Shown piece after piece: positions 1 through 13,757 of a stretch of DNA of 64,000 nucleotides. This stretch comes from Pocillopora verrucosa (Eukaryota; Cnidaria; Anthozoa; Scleractinia; Pocilloporidae). The position numbers and the translations under genes were made by a program. Below the pieces are notes generated by a model. The model made no database searches and was not told the origin of the DNA. It worked only from the letters and a program-made list of their open reading frames with translations. Each line of letters starts with the position of its first letter. Position 1 is the stretch's first letter. Where the stretch lies: contig NC_089324.1 of the NCBI RefSeq assembly GCF_036669915.1, forward strand, positions 7,188,244 through 7,252,243, in the 5' to 3' direction.

Positions 1-254
1 ACATACGCTGATCGCCTGTCACAAGAATCTTGCAAAATGCTAATAATAGCTGAAGATAAATGAAAGATGGTACACTGTATAGAACATTATGACTTGTGTA
101 CCAAATTCATGCAATGTCTTGATTACAATAGGAAAGGATGGCAGCTGTAATCGGATCAAAGTAAACAAGATAAGGTTATTATGTTTGTTTTAGCGGCCAA
201 TGACGTTCTGAGCATTGGCTGCGCCGTTATTGTTATTCCCCGTGGTCTGTAAGA

Positions 255-486
255 TCAAAGACCAGGTGGGAATGGAGATGGATAAACTTGGCGAACAAAG
301 GAAGAGTAGATAGAAATAAGAGAGATGGTAAGTTTTTGAGTTCGGTAAAGAAATAAAGAAATATGTCTTTTCGTCTTGTCACGAGCGTGGGACAAAGAAA
401 AAATTCCGAGTCCCCATAAGGAATCGAACCTCAGACCTTCGGATTCCGCGCTCCGATGCTCTACCACTGAGACTCCACGGTGAGCG
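255..486 (-). repeat. tRNA-derived SINE
   Basis: On the minus strand there is a Pol III-type A box (TCAGTGGTAG, about 461-471) and a B box (GGTTCGATTCC, 420-430) about 30 bases apart, followed by a non-tRNA body running toward 255. The anticodon-like arm can pair but its loop is too long, and the acceptor arms do not pair as in a working tRNA. A SINE with a tRNA-like head is therefore the better call. The exact end of the body is not determined. Confidence 0.7.
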
Positions 487-1690
487 GGGTCTATTACGAA
501 GTTCATATGACACGCGTCCTGCATACTGCTAAGATCAGCAATGTCAGACATGGTTTGATGCTACTCTGGTTTACAGATTTAACCGAAGAAGTTACAATTA
601 ATAGACCCAACGTTTCAACACTCCTGCCTAGTGCCTTCATCAGCAATGCCGATAGCGTAATGTTTTTAGATAGAGGAAGAGTAGTTAGAAATTCTAATAA
701 TATGAAAAATTTGGGACTTTTAGTTTTTCCGGAAATAAATTATTCAAATTGGGTTTATCATTTGATTTACGTCTACACTCTCTCCAGCAATTAATAAGGA
801 TCACCTATTCTTAAAAAAATTGCATTTTGGAGGAGTATTTTCAGAGATGTGGAAGCTGGTTCGCCTATCTAATGTCAACATATCACCTTGTTAGCTTGTG
901 CTTTGAATTTGTTGTTTAATCCAAATAATCTCCTCCAATTGATCACCTTCTTCATTCACACTGCCTTCGGCATTCCCTTTCTATTTTTCTTATTCCTTCT
1001 ATTGGCATTTAAGCCCGATCATTTTTGAAATAAGACAGAAGATAAATAACCAAACAATAACTGTTTAAGTTCTACCATTGATTTTCACAATTCTCAAATT
1101 AATAAAGATATTAACGACCGTTGAATAGCATGCTTTGCACGCGTTGTTTGTAGTTTCAAATTCCGTGAGACCTCTAGGTTGTGCGATTAACACTCGACGC
1201 TTTTCAAAATCTGCATCCAGCATGCTACCCTTTCATTGAACTGAAAACGATGGGATTTTTCTCTAACTTTGCCATTGAAATGCTCTCTTTCTACTCAACG
1301 AAAGATTTCCTATTTGGTGAAGTAAAAAAAAAAGGGAAAAATCTGGAGCTACTGTTTCTCTGAAAATCATCGAGCGGTCATGAAGACAGACACTTTTGGA
1401 TTTACAGAGCAACACGCTCAGTGCGGAATACAATGAATGCCTTCCTTGGCCTACTGGAGGTCTTAAAAAGTGGTCTTCACTTTGCCTGTTCTAGTATTTT
1501 CAAAACGAGAAAATTGACTGATGCACATATGTGATAACTTTATCGCTGAAACCGGTCTATGTCTTATCCGCATTTGAAGCCTCTGAATCAGTGACTGGTG
1601 AATTCGCCTCATTGCAAGGTCGCCCCTGCTGCTACCTTTGCTTGTTCGCCCCCTATAGTAAAAGTTCACCCTCTAATCATTCGGCTCGTC
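487..1690. other. AT-rich intergenic, no gene seen
   Basis: Only short open frames without recognisable motifs or convincing splice partners. Nothing here could be supported as a gene. Confidence 0.6.
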
Positions 1691-1691
1691 A

Positions 1692-1790
1692 TTATTATCA
1701 TTATTATTATTATTATCCTTGGTATTAATATTATTATGAGTATTTTAATTATTACTATCATTATCACCATCATCATCATCGTTATCATCA

Positions 1791-1821
<31 letters not shown>

Positions 1822-1824
1822 TGT

Positions 1825-1856
<32 letters not shown>

Positions 1857-1945
1857 TATTTATCACAATTATTATTAGTATAATTGTTATCATCATTATT
1901 ATTAGTATTACTATTATCATTTACTATTATCATTATTATTATTAT
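1692..1945. repeat. Microsatellite, ATT/ATC/AGT trinucleotides
   Basis: A run of ATT and ATC trinucleotides with an internal AGT block (about 1825-1857). Long open frames on both strands here encode only Ile, Asn, Ser, Asp or Met runs and come from the repeat. Confidence 0.95.
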
Positions 1946-1949
1946 TTGT

Positions 1950-3095
1950 TACCAATCAATTATCAGTTGAATGTCAATTGGACAATATATTCTTGAATCA
2001 TCATTTTCTTGTGGAAGGGTACTCTTAGATATGTGAGATGCAGCAGGTTCTCTGTTTTGCATGTGAGACAAATCTTCTACAACACCACCTTCTAGCATCA
2101 TTACACAACCTCTTGTTCTTTTCAATGCTATAAAAGTTGTGCTATATCAGTAGCAACAAGCAGTCTTTGACTGTCTATTTTTATGAAATTGTGTTGAGAT
2201 CAAAGAGTAAGGCGTCTGTAGTTAAGTGTAGCGCTCAGAGACAGGATAAGGTTATTTGAAGAAATATTATCTCCGTAAAGACAGTAAAGATAACGAAAGC
2301 AATTAATTTGTTGATTTTGCTGATAACTCTCTCTCTCTCGACGTAAAACGTCACTCAGCACTATACATTTCAACGATGCATAACATTGCAGTCCGTGAGT
2401 TATTTGGAAAACCTAAATTTCACCAACACTACTTTCATGTTGGAGAAATTGGGCTTAAAGGTTTGCACGCTTGACTCACGAGATCGTGAGGCAAAAGTAC
2501 GAGCCCTGGATAGGGCGCTCGCGTTGTGTCGCAATGCCTCACCAATCCAGAAATATAAACTGGAACATTTGTTTCTTTGTAACGAATCTAAACTGTTCTA
2601 TCATATGATTACACATAATATATTTCAAGGGTAAGAACGTGAGGAATATCGCATGTGAGGTAACATAAGTGGTACCGTTAAATACTGAAAAGTATAAGTA
2701 ATACTTTACCTTTCTGTCCAACTCTTGTTTTCTGACAAATGCCTCCGACCTTGAGTTTAGTGACAGGCATCTCGTGCAGGAGTGTTAGTCAATATTCCTG
2801 GTTGCAATATGCTTTTGAAACCGGGATATCCATAAGCTTCGTCAGTTACGGGCCAGTATGATCTTGAGACTTACCATTTACCATTCTTGCACATAAGAGA
2901 CACAGCAAGCTTACACTGGAGATTATGTCTTGATTTGGCTCGAAGATTCCTCTGATGAGCATCAATGTCCCTCCTCAGATTTGAGAAATTTCTGCTACCT
3001 TCCATCCTTTGCTCAACATAAGCCTTAGTGAGACTTCTTCATTACTATTTAAAATGCTGTTGCAGGGCAACATTTACAAACCTGGTAGAAAACAA
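1950..3095. other. Intergenic, no gene seen
   Basis: One open stretch (2386-2634, plus) of 82 residues has no recognisable family motif and no clear splice context, so it is not called. No RNA gene seen. Confidence 0.55.
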
Positions 3096-3097
3096 GG

Positions 3098-5375
3098 TTA
3101 CTTTTAGGTTACTGTGTTGAGGACTCATATGGACTTTGTTGTATCTAGCTGAAGAACTAGAAATTCCTTTAAAGGTCAACTGAGTTTAAAATTGGAAATT
3201 AAAATAGCAAAATTAAAATCAATATCAATTTATTCAAGTTATAGATTAACTTTGATGGTTCATAACAAAAAAAATGATGAAAGATTACACCACTGAACTG
3301 ATGGAGCAATGCTCATTCAAAGGAATTGCTATATACAGTGTAAGTATCCACTGGTCACAAAATGTGTGCATAATTGACATTGTATTATTACTATCATTGT
3401 TATCGTTTTCTATTTGTTGTTATTCTCAATATCAGTGTTACTGGTACTACTACTATATACCTTTTTTATTGCTATTATCATTGATAAGTTATATGGTAAT
3501 CTGAAGGAATATCCCTCCTTCAAAGGCAAATACAGAATATTTCTTTCCTGTACTTATGACAAATTTTAAGTACCAGATAATACATAAAGAAATGACTTAC
3601 CATAGGCCCTTCCAAAAAGCAGAAGTCCAGCATCTCCTCAGATTATACTGATAACACAAATAGAGCTCTTGACCAGAAGATGAGTTGGATCCACCAACCT
3701 AAACATGACTTGTATATAAGTGTGTAATCATGTACAATCAAACCTAGAATATCTGGACTCTTGGGCTGAATTGTCTGGATAATTGATGGATGATCAAAAA
3801 GTTAATGAGCAAACAATATAATTTAATCAATAATGGAAATTGTTAAATCATTGTGCTTCATTGTTGACATCTGCCAAAACTATAACAAAAGTTATTAAAG
3901 CTTACCAAACACATGCATGTTGCCATCTCTATCATTCTTTGAAGTTGCATTAGTGAAATAGAATCAAAATTGTTTAAGTACATCTGCTTTGTTTGATCCC
4001 ACATCGACCAATTAACATTCATAAAAAAAGAGGGAGCAGAGAAGGGAGTCGATCAAAGATCAACTATACTCACAAACAAATACTTCTTTTCAGTCTATCT
4101 TAAAATGAAAGGTTAGCCAAGAATGTTGTAACTTAAATACCGGCAGACTTATTCCAGTCTCATTTTTAATTCTGGATATCATCACCATATATCTTCTTTT
4201 TCTTAAGTGTTTTTGGAGGCAACAATGCTGCACCTACTTTTAGGTTACTGTATTGAGTACTCATATGGACCTTGTTGTATCTAGCTGAAGAACTAGAAAC
4301 TCCTTTAAATGTCAACTGAGTTTAAAATTGTAAATAAAAATGGCAAAATTAAAATCAACATCAATTTATTCAAGTAATAGATTACCTTTGATAATTCACA
4401 ACAAAAAAAAAAGATGAAAGATTATACCATTGAACTAATGGGGCAATGCTTATCAAAAGGAATTGCTGTATACAGTATAAGTATCCACTCAGGTTACAAA
4501 ATGTGTGCTTTATTGACTTTGATTATTACTATGATTATTATTATTTTCATAATTGTTATCATTCTCATTATGAATGTTACTGGTACTATTACATATCCTT
4601 TTTTTTAATGCTGTTATCATTGATAAGTGATCTGGTAATCTGAAGGAATATCCCTCCCTCAAAGGCAAATATAGCATATTTCTTTCCTATCCTTATGACA
4701 AATTTTAAGTACCAGACAATACATAAAGAAATGACTTACCATAGGTCCTTCCAAAAAGCAGAAGTCCAGCATCTTCTTGGATTATACTGATAACACAAAG
4801 AGAGCTCTTGACCTGAAGATGAGCTGGATCCACAAACCCAATACATGACTTGTATATCAAGTACAATCAAACCTAGAATATCTGGACTCTTGGGGACTGG
4901 GGCTGAATTGTCTGGATAATTGATGGATGATCAAAAAGTTAATGAGCAAACAATATCATTTAATCAATAATGGAGATTCTCGAATCATTGTGCTTCATTG
5001 TTGACATCTGCCTAAACTATAACAAGTTATTAATGCATGCACATTGCCAATTCTATCATTCTTTGAAGCTGCATTAGTGAAATAGAATCAACATTGTTTA
5101 AGTACATCTGCATTGACTAATTAATATTCATTAAAAAAGAGGGAGCAGAGAAGGGAGTCCGGATAACTGTAAAAAAAAAAAAAAAGTGATCAAAGATCAG
5201 TTGTATTCACAAAACAAATAGTTCTTATTAGTATGAGAGGTTAGCCAAGAATGTTGTAACTTAAATTCTTGGCAGTTATTTGTCACCTGCAGACCTATTC
5301 CAGTCTCAGTTTTTAATTGAGGATATCATCACCATATGTCTTCTTTTTTTAAGTGTTTTTGGAGCCAACAATGTT
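3098..5375. repeat. 1.14-kb tandem duplication (two units)
   Basis: The block starting ACTTTTAGGTTACTGTGTTG at 3098 recurs at 4237 and similarity continues through each unit. It includes the 'ATGAAAGATTA' segment near 3275 and 4414 and the GGGAGCAGAGAAGGGAGTC segment near 4030 and 5140. The period is about 1139 bases. The units differ by scattered substitutions and small indels, so the event is not very recent. No coding function is visible. Confidence 0.85.
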
Positions 5376-5390
5376 GCAATAAAAATTATT

Positions 5391-5845
5391 GATTGATGAG
5401 AAAAATATCAGGGTTGCAGCAATACTTGGGAAGTCAGGTAAAATGTTTGTTGGAGCCACCTGAATCACAAGTGGAGGGGATTGCAAGGAAGCTGACATGA
5501 AATTGCACAATTCATGTGACTAAGATCAGTTCAAAAGAAGACACTAAAAATTAATGATTGATGAGGAAAATATTAGGGTTTCAGCAACACTTAAGAGGTC
5601 ATGAAATGTCTGTTGGAACCACCTGATTCACAAAGGGAGGGCATCCAAGGAAGCTGACAAGAAATTTGCATAATTCTTGTGACCAACATCAGTTCAAAGA
5701 TGATTGATGAGAAAAATATCAGGTTCGCAGCAATACTTAGGAAGTCCAATGAAATGTTTGTTGGAACCACCTGAAACACAGTTGGAGGGGGTTGCAAGGA
5801 AGCTCACAAGAAATTTTCATAATTTTATGCCTTAGATCAGTTCAG
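5391..5845. repeat. Three-unit tandem repeat, about 150 bp each
   Basis: GATTGATGAG begins diverged units at 5391, 5556 and 5702, each continuing with a GCAGCAA(T/C)ACTT block, a TTGGA(A/G)CCACCTGA block and a GGAAGCT(G/C)ACA block. Spacings of 165 and 146 bases differ because of indels. No gene recognised. Confidence 0.8.
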
Positions 5846-5849
5846 AAGA

Positions 5850-6460
5850 GAAACTGAACTTTAACTTGCATATTTACAATAACATCTATAAAAGTATTTT
5901 TTATATTGCAGATAACATATAAATTAATCGGTTTCAATTTTAACTGAAAGGGACTATGCACAAGCTCCAACTGAAAACTCACTTCCAGCTTCTTCCAGTC
6001 TTTAATTCAAGTAGAAATGATAGGCTCATAGGCATAATCAAGGTATTTGACTTGTTGATCCTTTTTGAGGTACAAGAAATTGACTTCCATAGTGAAATGA
6101 CAGAGATTTAAACAAATTGCCTCACATTTTTAGCAATAACTAAGCTTTCGTAAGGGATTCTCTGACTTACAGTAATTTCAGCTACAAGTAAAATTTTGCA
6201 ATTTTGAGTAGATGGTCCTTTTCAGAAAACAGTACCTCGAGAGGAGTTTAACCAAGGAGGATTGAGCAAACATTAAGGTAGTCAAGACCCTTACTATGGG
6301 TGAATACTCAATATATGTAAGTATATGACTAGGATAACAGGACTTGATAAAGCTGTTTGCCTAATGGGAAGGCAGACTGTGCAGCAAACTTATTCAAACC
6401 CCACATCACACCATAAAATCTTAAAAGTAGTGGGTTAAATGTAGAAAAAAATTCTTATAA
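5850..6460. other. Intergenic, no gene seen
   Basis: AT-rich sequence with no supported coding, RNA or repeat feature apart from its position between a tandem repeat and a LINE tail. Confidence 0.5.
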
Positions 6461-6464
6461 CTGT

Positions 6465-6745
6465 AGAATTGCTGACAGGTTGTACCTGTACATCATTTCT
6501 TGTACGTGGAATAAGCTGCCTTCAGTTGCAAAAAATGCCCCTAACATGTCATCTTTTCAAAAACATTTAAATTATTTGAATTGTATTGGTAGCCAATACA
6601 ACAAATTGCCTACAATAAATCATTTTATCTTATCTTGTATTATCCTTCATCAACCAAATTTCTTCTGGAAGAACCTGAGTGATGGGGACAGCCTACATTT
6701 GTTATGCTTATATGCAACCCAAAAAACTACATTCAGCATATGACA
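6465..6745 (+). mobile_element. Decayed non-LTR (LINE) 3' end fragment
   Basis: A plus-strand frame contains WNKLPSVAKNAPNMSSFQKHL-type sequence. This resembles the 'WNxLPxxI..xxSLxSFKxxL' tail that ends the reverse transcriptase ORF of CR1/Jockey-type LINEs. Only the final part of the ORF is present, and no RT core motif is visible upstream. It is read as a 5'-truncated relic. Chance resemblance is possible because the match is short. Confidence 0.45.
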
Positions 6746-6749
6746 TTAT

Positions 6750-9240
6750 TTCAGCCAGCACAGAAACTTAAATATTTCCACTGGAACAACATATAAAAAG
6801 AGAAATGCAACAAAATTCAAGTCAAACTACAAACATCTTTCAATTTAGTAATTTGTTTTTGCTAAGAAGCATTGACCTAGCTCAGTACTCAACGAAATTG
6901 TCCAGAGTTGCTTCTAAACATGACAGACTAGTTAGTCGAGGGAGTATTTTAATAGAATAAATACGACGTTACACTAGGTTTGGGCTAGACAGTCCTCAAA
7001 ATTATGCCCTACTTTTGAATTAAGACAAAATTTTCCTTCAAATTCACTTGGATAGCGACCATTCCTTTCAGTGCCCGACGGCTGCCTAAAGAGCGGGTTG
7101 TATCGAGGCTGTAGAAGAGAAACTCTTTCACTTTTCACTTGTTTTTAAAGAATTTACCGATTTTTCGTTCGTTTTCTAGGAGTAAAACGATTACTTTGCA
7201 TACTTCCAATAATTTTTTTGTAGCAATTCTCCTCTTGACGATAATTCATAGCAGTTAGCATCGAACTATGGAGAGGCGCTTTTGTAACACGAGAAAAACT
7301 CAAAGTAAAGGCTTGAATCTATTCTCGTTATAGCGTCAATTGGAAGTAAACTAATACAATTTCTGACTTATAATGAACTGAATATTAAAAAAAGAACCAA
7401 AATTTACCATAAAATAGCGCTGCAGCCGGAAAATTTCGAGTCACAAAGCCTCATTTTCGCAAGCCAACATTGCACACTCTTTCTGTAGTTTCCCGCTATG
7501 AATTTTTAAAATTCCCGGATATTCAACCCAGGCTTCCTCACTCAGACCGGATTCATTGGAAGGAGCGCTGAGGGAACGTGTTGATAGGGCGTTTCGTAGT
7601 GACAAGACAAAAATAACAAACCTGGCAATGAGGCGGCAGTATTAGCTTCCCCAAAGATTGAATACAACACATTTTACAAATCATATGAGTAAGATGGCCG
7701 AGACGTCTTTAACATGAACGGCAACATTACCATTCGAGTGGAGAGCCGGGTTTGGCTGATGGGCATCCAGATGGTTTGAGACCGAGTGCAGGTGGTGACC
7801 CAGGTATCCATAAGCTCCGATAAAGTCAATAGATAAAAAACACTCTCGTTTGGTAAAAAGTCTTCTGCTAGCCCCTGATCAAAATTTTTAAGGTTCAACT
7901 TCTCATGTTTCAAGAACACAGATTTTTTCATTTACCCAAGTTCGGACATTTCAAAACCTAAAAAAAACCAACATATGTTCGCTTTAATCGACACTTGTGG
8001 AAGAAACACCTATTACTCTCAGATAATTTAAGAGACCAGTTGGATGGATATTCGGTTAAATTTGAGAAATTCGTCGCATTAAATCCATTTAAAAGACGTG
8101 ACCTGCTGCGAGACATATGACCACTGTGTGAAAAGGGCGCCGAGTTAGAGACTGAAATGGGGATGATATCAAAAGAATAGCTTTTTAGAGGATTGCGTTA
8201 TCTCAGTCGCGCGAAAGAAATTTATTTGGACATGACTGACCACTTACACGCGCGAGTTCGGATTTCCCTATCACCCCGCGTGGATTCCGTGCTCTGAGAA
8301 ATAAACGTGCGAGAAGACAGCTTTGTTTGTTTGTTGCTTTTTTTTACGCTTTTTACCAAAGGATTACAACATTTCTCAATTGCTCCTTCACACTCCGTAT
8401 GGGATCATTTGCTAGTTCCGTAGTTCTATTAAAACTGGAGCGAACATTTCATTGTGAACATTATTTTCTCATCAAAAGATTATTACATTAAAATTTCATC
8501 AATGTTTTGTAGACGTCGTTTGTGGACGCTGCAATGCCGATGGAATGTAACTGTCACTGGCAACGGAAATCGATTAATAAAACCAAGGATAACCGATCAC
8601 GTTTCACACTACCTCGCGAAAGGTCTTTACCACTAATCACCTTCAGTGCCGTATAGTGTTTCGAACAAAGATAAACATATGACTGATATGCACTTAGAAT
8701 CTGATGAAAAGCGTTCTGTTATGATATGTCTCTATGTCGCCCGCCACCCATCTAACACAGACATGAGCAGTCCTTCTTTACAGCTTCTCAGTCAACGAGG
8801 GGAATCCAAAGTTAGCGAGCGAAAATGAAAATCATGCGAGCCTCTCTCGTCGCCAAGCTGGCTCCACGCATACAGCCGAGATAGAGGACTGCTCATTTCT
8901 TCTTTCGATCTTTCCCACCTGAAGATCGAATAACAACACGATCGACATATCTCTGTCTCCTGTCATTCGAGTCACTATAAAATAACACCACGCATCTTGT
9001 ACAATAATAACACGATAGAAAACTCGTTTTTGGCGCAATTTGAGTTATTGACCTTGGGTTGCTTCTAACACAACTTTTGAGTCTGAAATTCCTTCATAAC
9101 AAATTAATTATACAAAACTTGGTCTGTGTTCAATCCAAATTCCATTGTCCCCCGAAATCACCGACAAATCTGAGCGCATGTTCTTTGCCATTTCATAGTT
9201 TGAAGTTTACATCATGCATGAGTTTCTCAATTTTCTAACA
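6750..9240. other. Intergenic, 3' side of the Six gene, no gene seen
   Basis: Several open frames of 60-85 residues lack recognisable motifs. Part of it may be the 3' untranslated region of the minus-strand Six gene ending at 9241. No RNA gene or repeat was supported. Confidence 0.5.
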
Positions 9241-10618
9241 TTAAAATTGCTCCTTCTTCACAACAATTACTTCTTCGCTCGGCATTTCTACGCATACAAG
9301 TTGAACCGCCTCCCCTGGTCCGTTGAGATTCGCGGACGGATACAGACAGTTGTTCAATAATTCTTGTTCGGTTTTCGTCAATGGCGGGGCAATATCATCA
9401 TCCTCAGACTCGACATTCCCACTCAATAGTGTTTCATCCACACCTCCATTCGGAGAATCAGGCGCCAAAGTATCTATGCTCTTCCTTAGTGAGTCGTCAC
9501 TATGAAATAAACACCAAGGAAGTCATGTTTAGTTTACCTTTATGCAACATGAGAACGTGTATTGAACTTTAAAAAGGTAAATAAATCGCATTGTTGTGAC
9601 AAGGGTCATTTTAAACCCAGCTGTTCAGATTTGATAGACGAAGGAAACTTCCTAAATATCAAGTCCAGTGTTTTGTCAAGGGACGCTTTCTAATACGCAA
9701 CTTAAATGTATCAATTACTGCTCCGTTTGAAGCGAATTAAGCCTGAAATTAAACCCGGGCCATTAGAAGGCTGAGGAAAGCAGTCAACATTACAGCTATC
9801 GTGCTTTAAATCGCAGCTGATTGAAAAGTTCTCGACAAACTATATTTTGCTACTCAACGGAGGGATTGATGTCAATTTAAAAAGTATTCATTTCACACAA
9901 AGAAATGAAACTAGGCAATCCACTGAACAATTACTACCAAGCGTCTTATCTTAAGTAAAAAACACATAAGTAAACAACCATGTAGTGCGAGTTTCCTTTT
10001 ACACAAAGAGCTAATTCTCGTGTGATCGTACCTTTTGTTCGAGGGAATTCTGTCGCGCTGTCTTCTATTTTTGAACCAATTACTCACTTGCTTCAAAGTT
10101 AATCCGGTCTGTTTGGCGATGAGGCGCTTCTCGTGCGGGGTAGGATAGCGATTTTGCTCGTAACATTGCTTCAGTAGCTGCCTTGATTTTTCCTTAAAAC
10201 AGTACACTGTTTCCTCGCCGTCCCAAATAGTCCGAGGAAGTGGATACTTTCGTCTTATCCTATATTTGTCCACAGCTCCTAACTCTCGTCCTCGCAACTT
10301 CTCGGCCTCGCAGTAATGAGCTTTATACCACATGTTCTGCAGCATTTCATGCGAAGACGGATCAAATTCATGGCCTTCGAGTATCGTGTACACTTCGCGG
10401 AACCTTCCACGGTGAAACGCGACGAAAGCTCTCGCTTTTAGCACACTCTCCGTTCCGCTTAGAAGCTCATTCGGTGGGAGTGACCAAAGAAATCGAGCTA
10501 ACCTCTCGATATCTCCTGATTGCCTCAGCGCATCGCAGACACAGGCTACCTGATCGGTAGAAAACGTCAAAGTTGCAGGCTCCGCTTTCGCTGGCGTGAC
10601 GTTGTCAAACGCATCCAT
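9241..10618 (-). CDS. Six4/5: Six4/5-class homeobox transcription factor (two exons)
   Basis: Exon 1 is 10618-10032 and exon 2 is 9499-9241; the intron is 532 bases with GT (10031-10030) and AG (9501-9500). Exon 1 ends in phase 2 (AG|T makes Ser) and exon 2 is open to the stop, giving about 281 residues. The start is the ATG at 10618, beginning MDAFDNV. Residues about 18-130 are the SIX domain, including the LARFLWSLP and WYKAHY motifs. Residues about 131-192 are a homeodomain starting [12 protein letters not shown], with recognition helix [14 protein letters not shown]. The TVYCFKE start and QNRYPTP resemble Six4/5 rather than Six1/2 (SYCFKE) or Six3/6. The family binds DNA in the nucleus, usually with Eya cofactors, in sensory and muscle development. 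The C-terminus is short compared with vertebrate Six4/5 and rich in acidic residues. Confidence 0.93.
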
Positions 10619-13600
10619 ATCTTCCCGTTAAAGACCATTAAATTTCTCTGAGCTCAAAGGGTTGAGTATAACGCATTGTCCTTTCACTTTTTCAAGTGAG
10701 TGTGGCTGAATAGCTAAATGTGCGATTATGCCACAGCAGTTTGTTACAAATCAAAACCGCGTCCCTTGATTGGCTCGCACGTTCGCTAATCGATGACATC
10801 GGAAATTCTTTGGTCACAAGTCCGTTTGTCGCAATTAGAGGGCGGGACTTACCAAGTTAGGTGTCAACTTAGTATGCTTTGTTCTTGATAGGTATCAATC
10901 TATTTCGATCTGGATCTCGACCTTTCGACAAATCAGAGTAAAGAATTATAATTAGCAAAGGGATTTCTATTTTTTCACACCTATCATAACAAATCCCAAC
11001 TTAGCTAACGCTGCTCAACTGAGAAAATTCGCACGGACTATAAAAACTTATTCATATCTACCGTTTAGCCACTTATAAAAAAAGGTATAATACACGAAAA
11101 GGTTAAACCACGTGCTACACTTCCTTAAACAGTCCTCTACTTGACAAGCACACCATTGTGCGAGAAAACGCGTGAATTTCCTGTTCGCGCATGGATAAAA
11201 TATGTTAATTACCATGTAAATGTTTGGTTCTTAAGAAAACTTAAAATCGAGTGCCGCGTCGGCTTAAATAATGCATCAGGAATGTATTTCTTTCTTTTCA
11301 TGAAGAACACTGAAGAACGCGTGCTATTTTATGACAGCTGTGTTGGTAAGCTTTCATTCGGTGTCTAGGTGTCAAGTCTGCCGCATTGTATCTATTCACA
11401 AATCCCTTTTATGGAAACTGTCTCATGTAAACACACAACCAGAAACCATTTCTCTACAGCTAAACACGGAAACTATGAACATTTTTCTTGCTCGTTGGCA
11501 TATGACTTCACATTTGTAAACAGCTTTCGAGAATCACTATTTTGGTCTTCTTCGTTCGCGTGGATCGGAGTCATTTGATGCTGCTGACACGTCGCGCGCG
11601 AGAAGTTTGTAAATCACGTGCCGTGGTTGATACGTTTCCCCCAAGAATCCCAGAAGAATTGAAATCATCTTGGAAACCCGAAAGGAAACGAGCTTTCATT
11701 TTTTATTTTTCTTAACTAATCAGTGTAATAAACAATATATTTTTGACTGGTTAATGCGCGCCTAGTGTCCAAGTTATTCGGTAATGGTGGTAGTGGGCTT
11801 TGCCACGCAAGGTCATATAAAGAACTACGTATTCGCTAAAAAAAAAAAGAAAAAAAAGGTGAAGAAAACCAACCCTTTCTGTGGCAAATTGCGTAATATT
11901 CCACGTATAGTAGGCTAAAACTAATATTATCGTTTCCCCCACGCTCATATCCGTCTTTCTTGGAAAGCATTTCGTATCGTTTAGCTGCAAGGCTGACTGA
12001 CAACACATTGCGTTACAAATTCTTTCTCGAGTGCGTGACCAATTCAAACAGAGCGCATCTTGCACTATGTACGTCTTCTCAAGCATCTAAAATAATTACC
12101 TAATTGTCTTTCTGACCGACCTGGCTCACGTATTGGGCATTCATCGAAGTTAGGCGCAAGTACGACGTCAAAGCTCGCGAGTCGAGCATGGTGACGCGTG
12201 AATCGCGCGTGAATCGCGCGTGAATCACTTGATATAAACAAGAAGTCCGTTCTGGAATCTGAAAGCCTGTTGAAAACTGTATAATGTTTTCGAAATGCCC
12301 AAAATTTCTCATTCATAAATGAAAGATCACATAATAGGTCGCGGATTCAAAATTTACGCTAACACAAGAAAGGAAACTACCAAACATTTCCAAGCTGTTG
12401 GTTTGATTAGAGACGGAATCGGATCTTTCCCTGCAGATCTCGTCTGCCACGGTCGAAATGGTGCCCTTTTCCGATTGCGTGACCGCTAACCCAAATTGAT
12501 CTGTTACCGCAGGCACACATGTCAAAGACCGCGACTAGGTAATTTTTTTTAAGTCTGTACAGCGAATTTTTTTATTTTGCGCAAGAGAAACAAGAGGAAC
12601 ACAAACGCACACCCTTACTGTGAAGTTGACAGAGCATCATCAAAAAGTGTGTCCTATTTACGCGAAAGACGACTGCCGACAAGAAATGAGTCTTGTTGAG
12701 CGCCATATAGTTTCAGCCGTTTGCACAGGAATGGAAATATGTTTGCAAAGAGGTGAATTGGCTTCGTTGATAGTATTAATACTACAAAATGAAGTTTATC
12801 GCGACTTCCTATCTTATCTACGTTAGATTAAAAATAAGACGAAATGTACAAAGTGTAAAAAAAACTACTAATTGCTTGTGCCAGATATCATGGTGAAAGA
12901 AGTGGGAGAAATTCTCAAGCAAACTTTGTCAGAGACTCGAAAAACAAAGAGAGTCGTCTTGAATCATTGCACTTAGCGTTGTTCTCTTTTTTCTATCTTT
13001 TGAGAATCTTCGAATATCTCGGAATTGTTATCTCGCGAACAGTTCGTCTAGGCGCTTTCATTTCAAACGACTCTTGCTTCAGGCGATATCAGGGTGATGG
13101 CCCTTACGGTCACTTCCAAGTTACAGTTCTAATTCTAGCTGTGTCCTCACATCAAATATATCAGTTCAGGTATCTCAAATGAACGCTTAAGGCTCCAGCT
13201 TACTACGCGTGAGAAGTACCATTCGTCAGACGTAAACTAAAGGCCGGCGTTCAACAGAGAGCCTGGGTCAAACGAGCGGGATCGTTATGGTCAGGGTAAG
13301 AACCAGATCCATTTGCAAAAAATCGATCACACTTCATACTCACACAACTCCACTGGGCTCCTATTGATTAATATTGTGCCAGCATAATTGTTGGCATAAT
13401 TTGTCGAAACCAGCACAATGTTTGCACTTTTTATGAAAGTAGCACTGCTGGCATAATCAGCACACACAGTATATTTCAGTTTAGTATTTTTGAAGGGAAT
13501 AATACCAGAGTCATGACTTGTTTTGATCTCTGATATTACTTATTTTCAAGTTCAGTTCATGGTTCAGAGTGCTTTCATGTTTGCAATGTCTTAGGGGAAG

Positions 13601-13757
13601 AAGGTTATCACAATACTCACGTTGTTCCTCGTTTAGGGGACTGAGCACACCAGAAGTGATGATTACGTTCATTCCAGATTCCACTTTAACAAGCAACAAA
13701 ATGGGAGTAGTTAGTTATGTTTTATCGGAGCAAGTGCGCATAGTAAATCGAGATGAA
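10619..13757. other. Upstream region of the Six gene, no second gene seen
   Basis: This is the 5' flank of the minus-strand Six gene and the likely site of its promoter, though no TATA box or defined site could be assigned. Open frames of 60-110 residues lack family motifs. Contents noted: a short 11-bp tandem repeat near 12,194 and a homopolymer A run near 11,839. Confidence 0.5.
12194..12226. repeat. 11-bp tandem repeat, three units
   Basis: GCGTGAATCGC is repeated three times head to tail, the last unit incomplete. GC-rich compared with its surroundings. Confidence 0.8.

Noticed and set aside
408..486. A functional tRNA gene
   Set aside because: A and B boxes are present, but the acceptor arms do not pair and the anticodon loop is too long; a SINE head explains it better.
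1598..1996. Long open frames of Ile/Ser/Asn runs on both strands
   Set aside because: They are translations of a trinucleotide microsatellite; no biased third-position pattern or motif.
2386..2634. 82-residue ORF as a small gene
   Set aside because: No recognisable family, no splice partners and no supporting context.
3098..5845. CRISPR-like array
   Set aside because: Units are large, diverged and directly adjacent without short spacers, and the DNA is eukaryotic.
10240..10560. Plus-strand ORF of 106 residues
   Set aside because: Shadow of the Six4/5 exon on the opposite strand.
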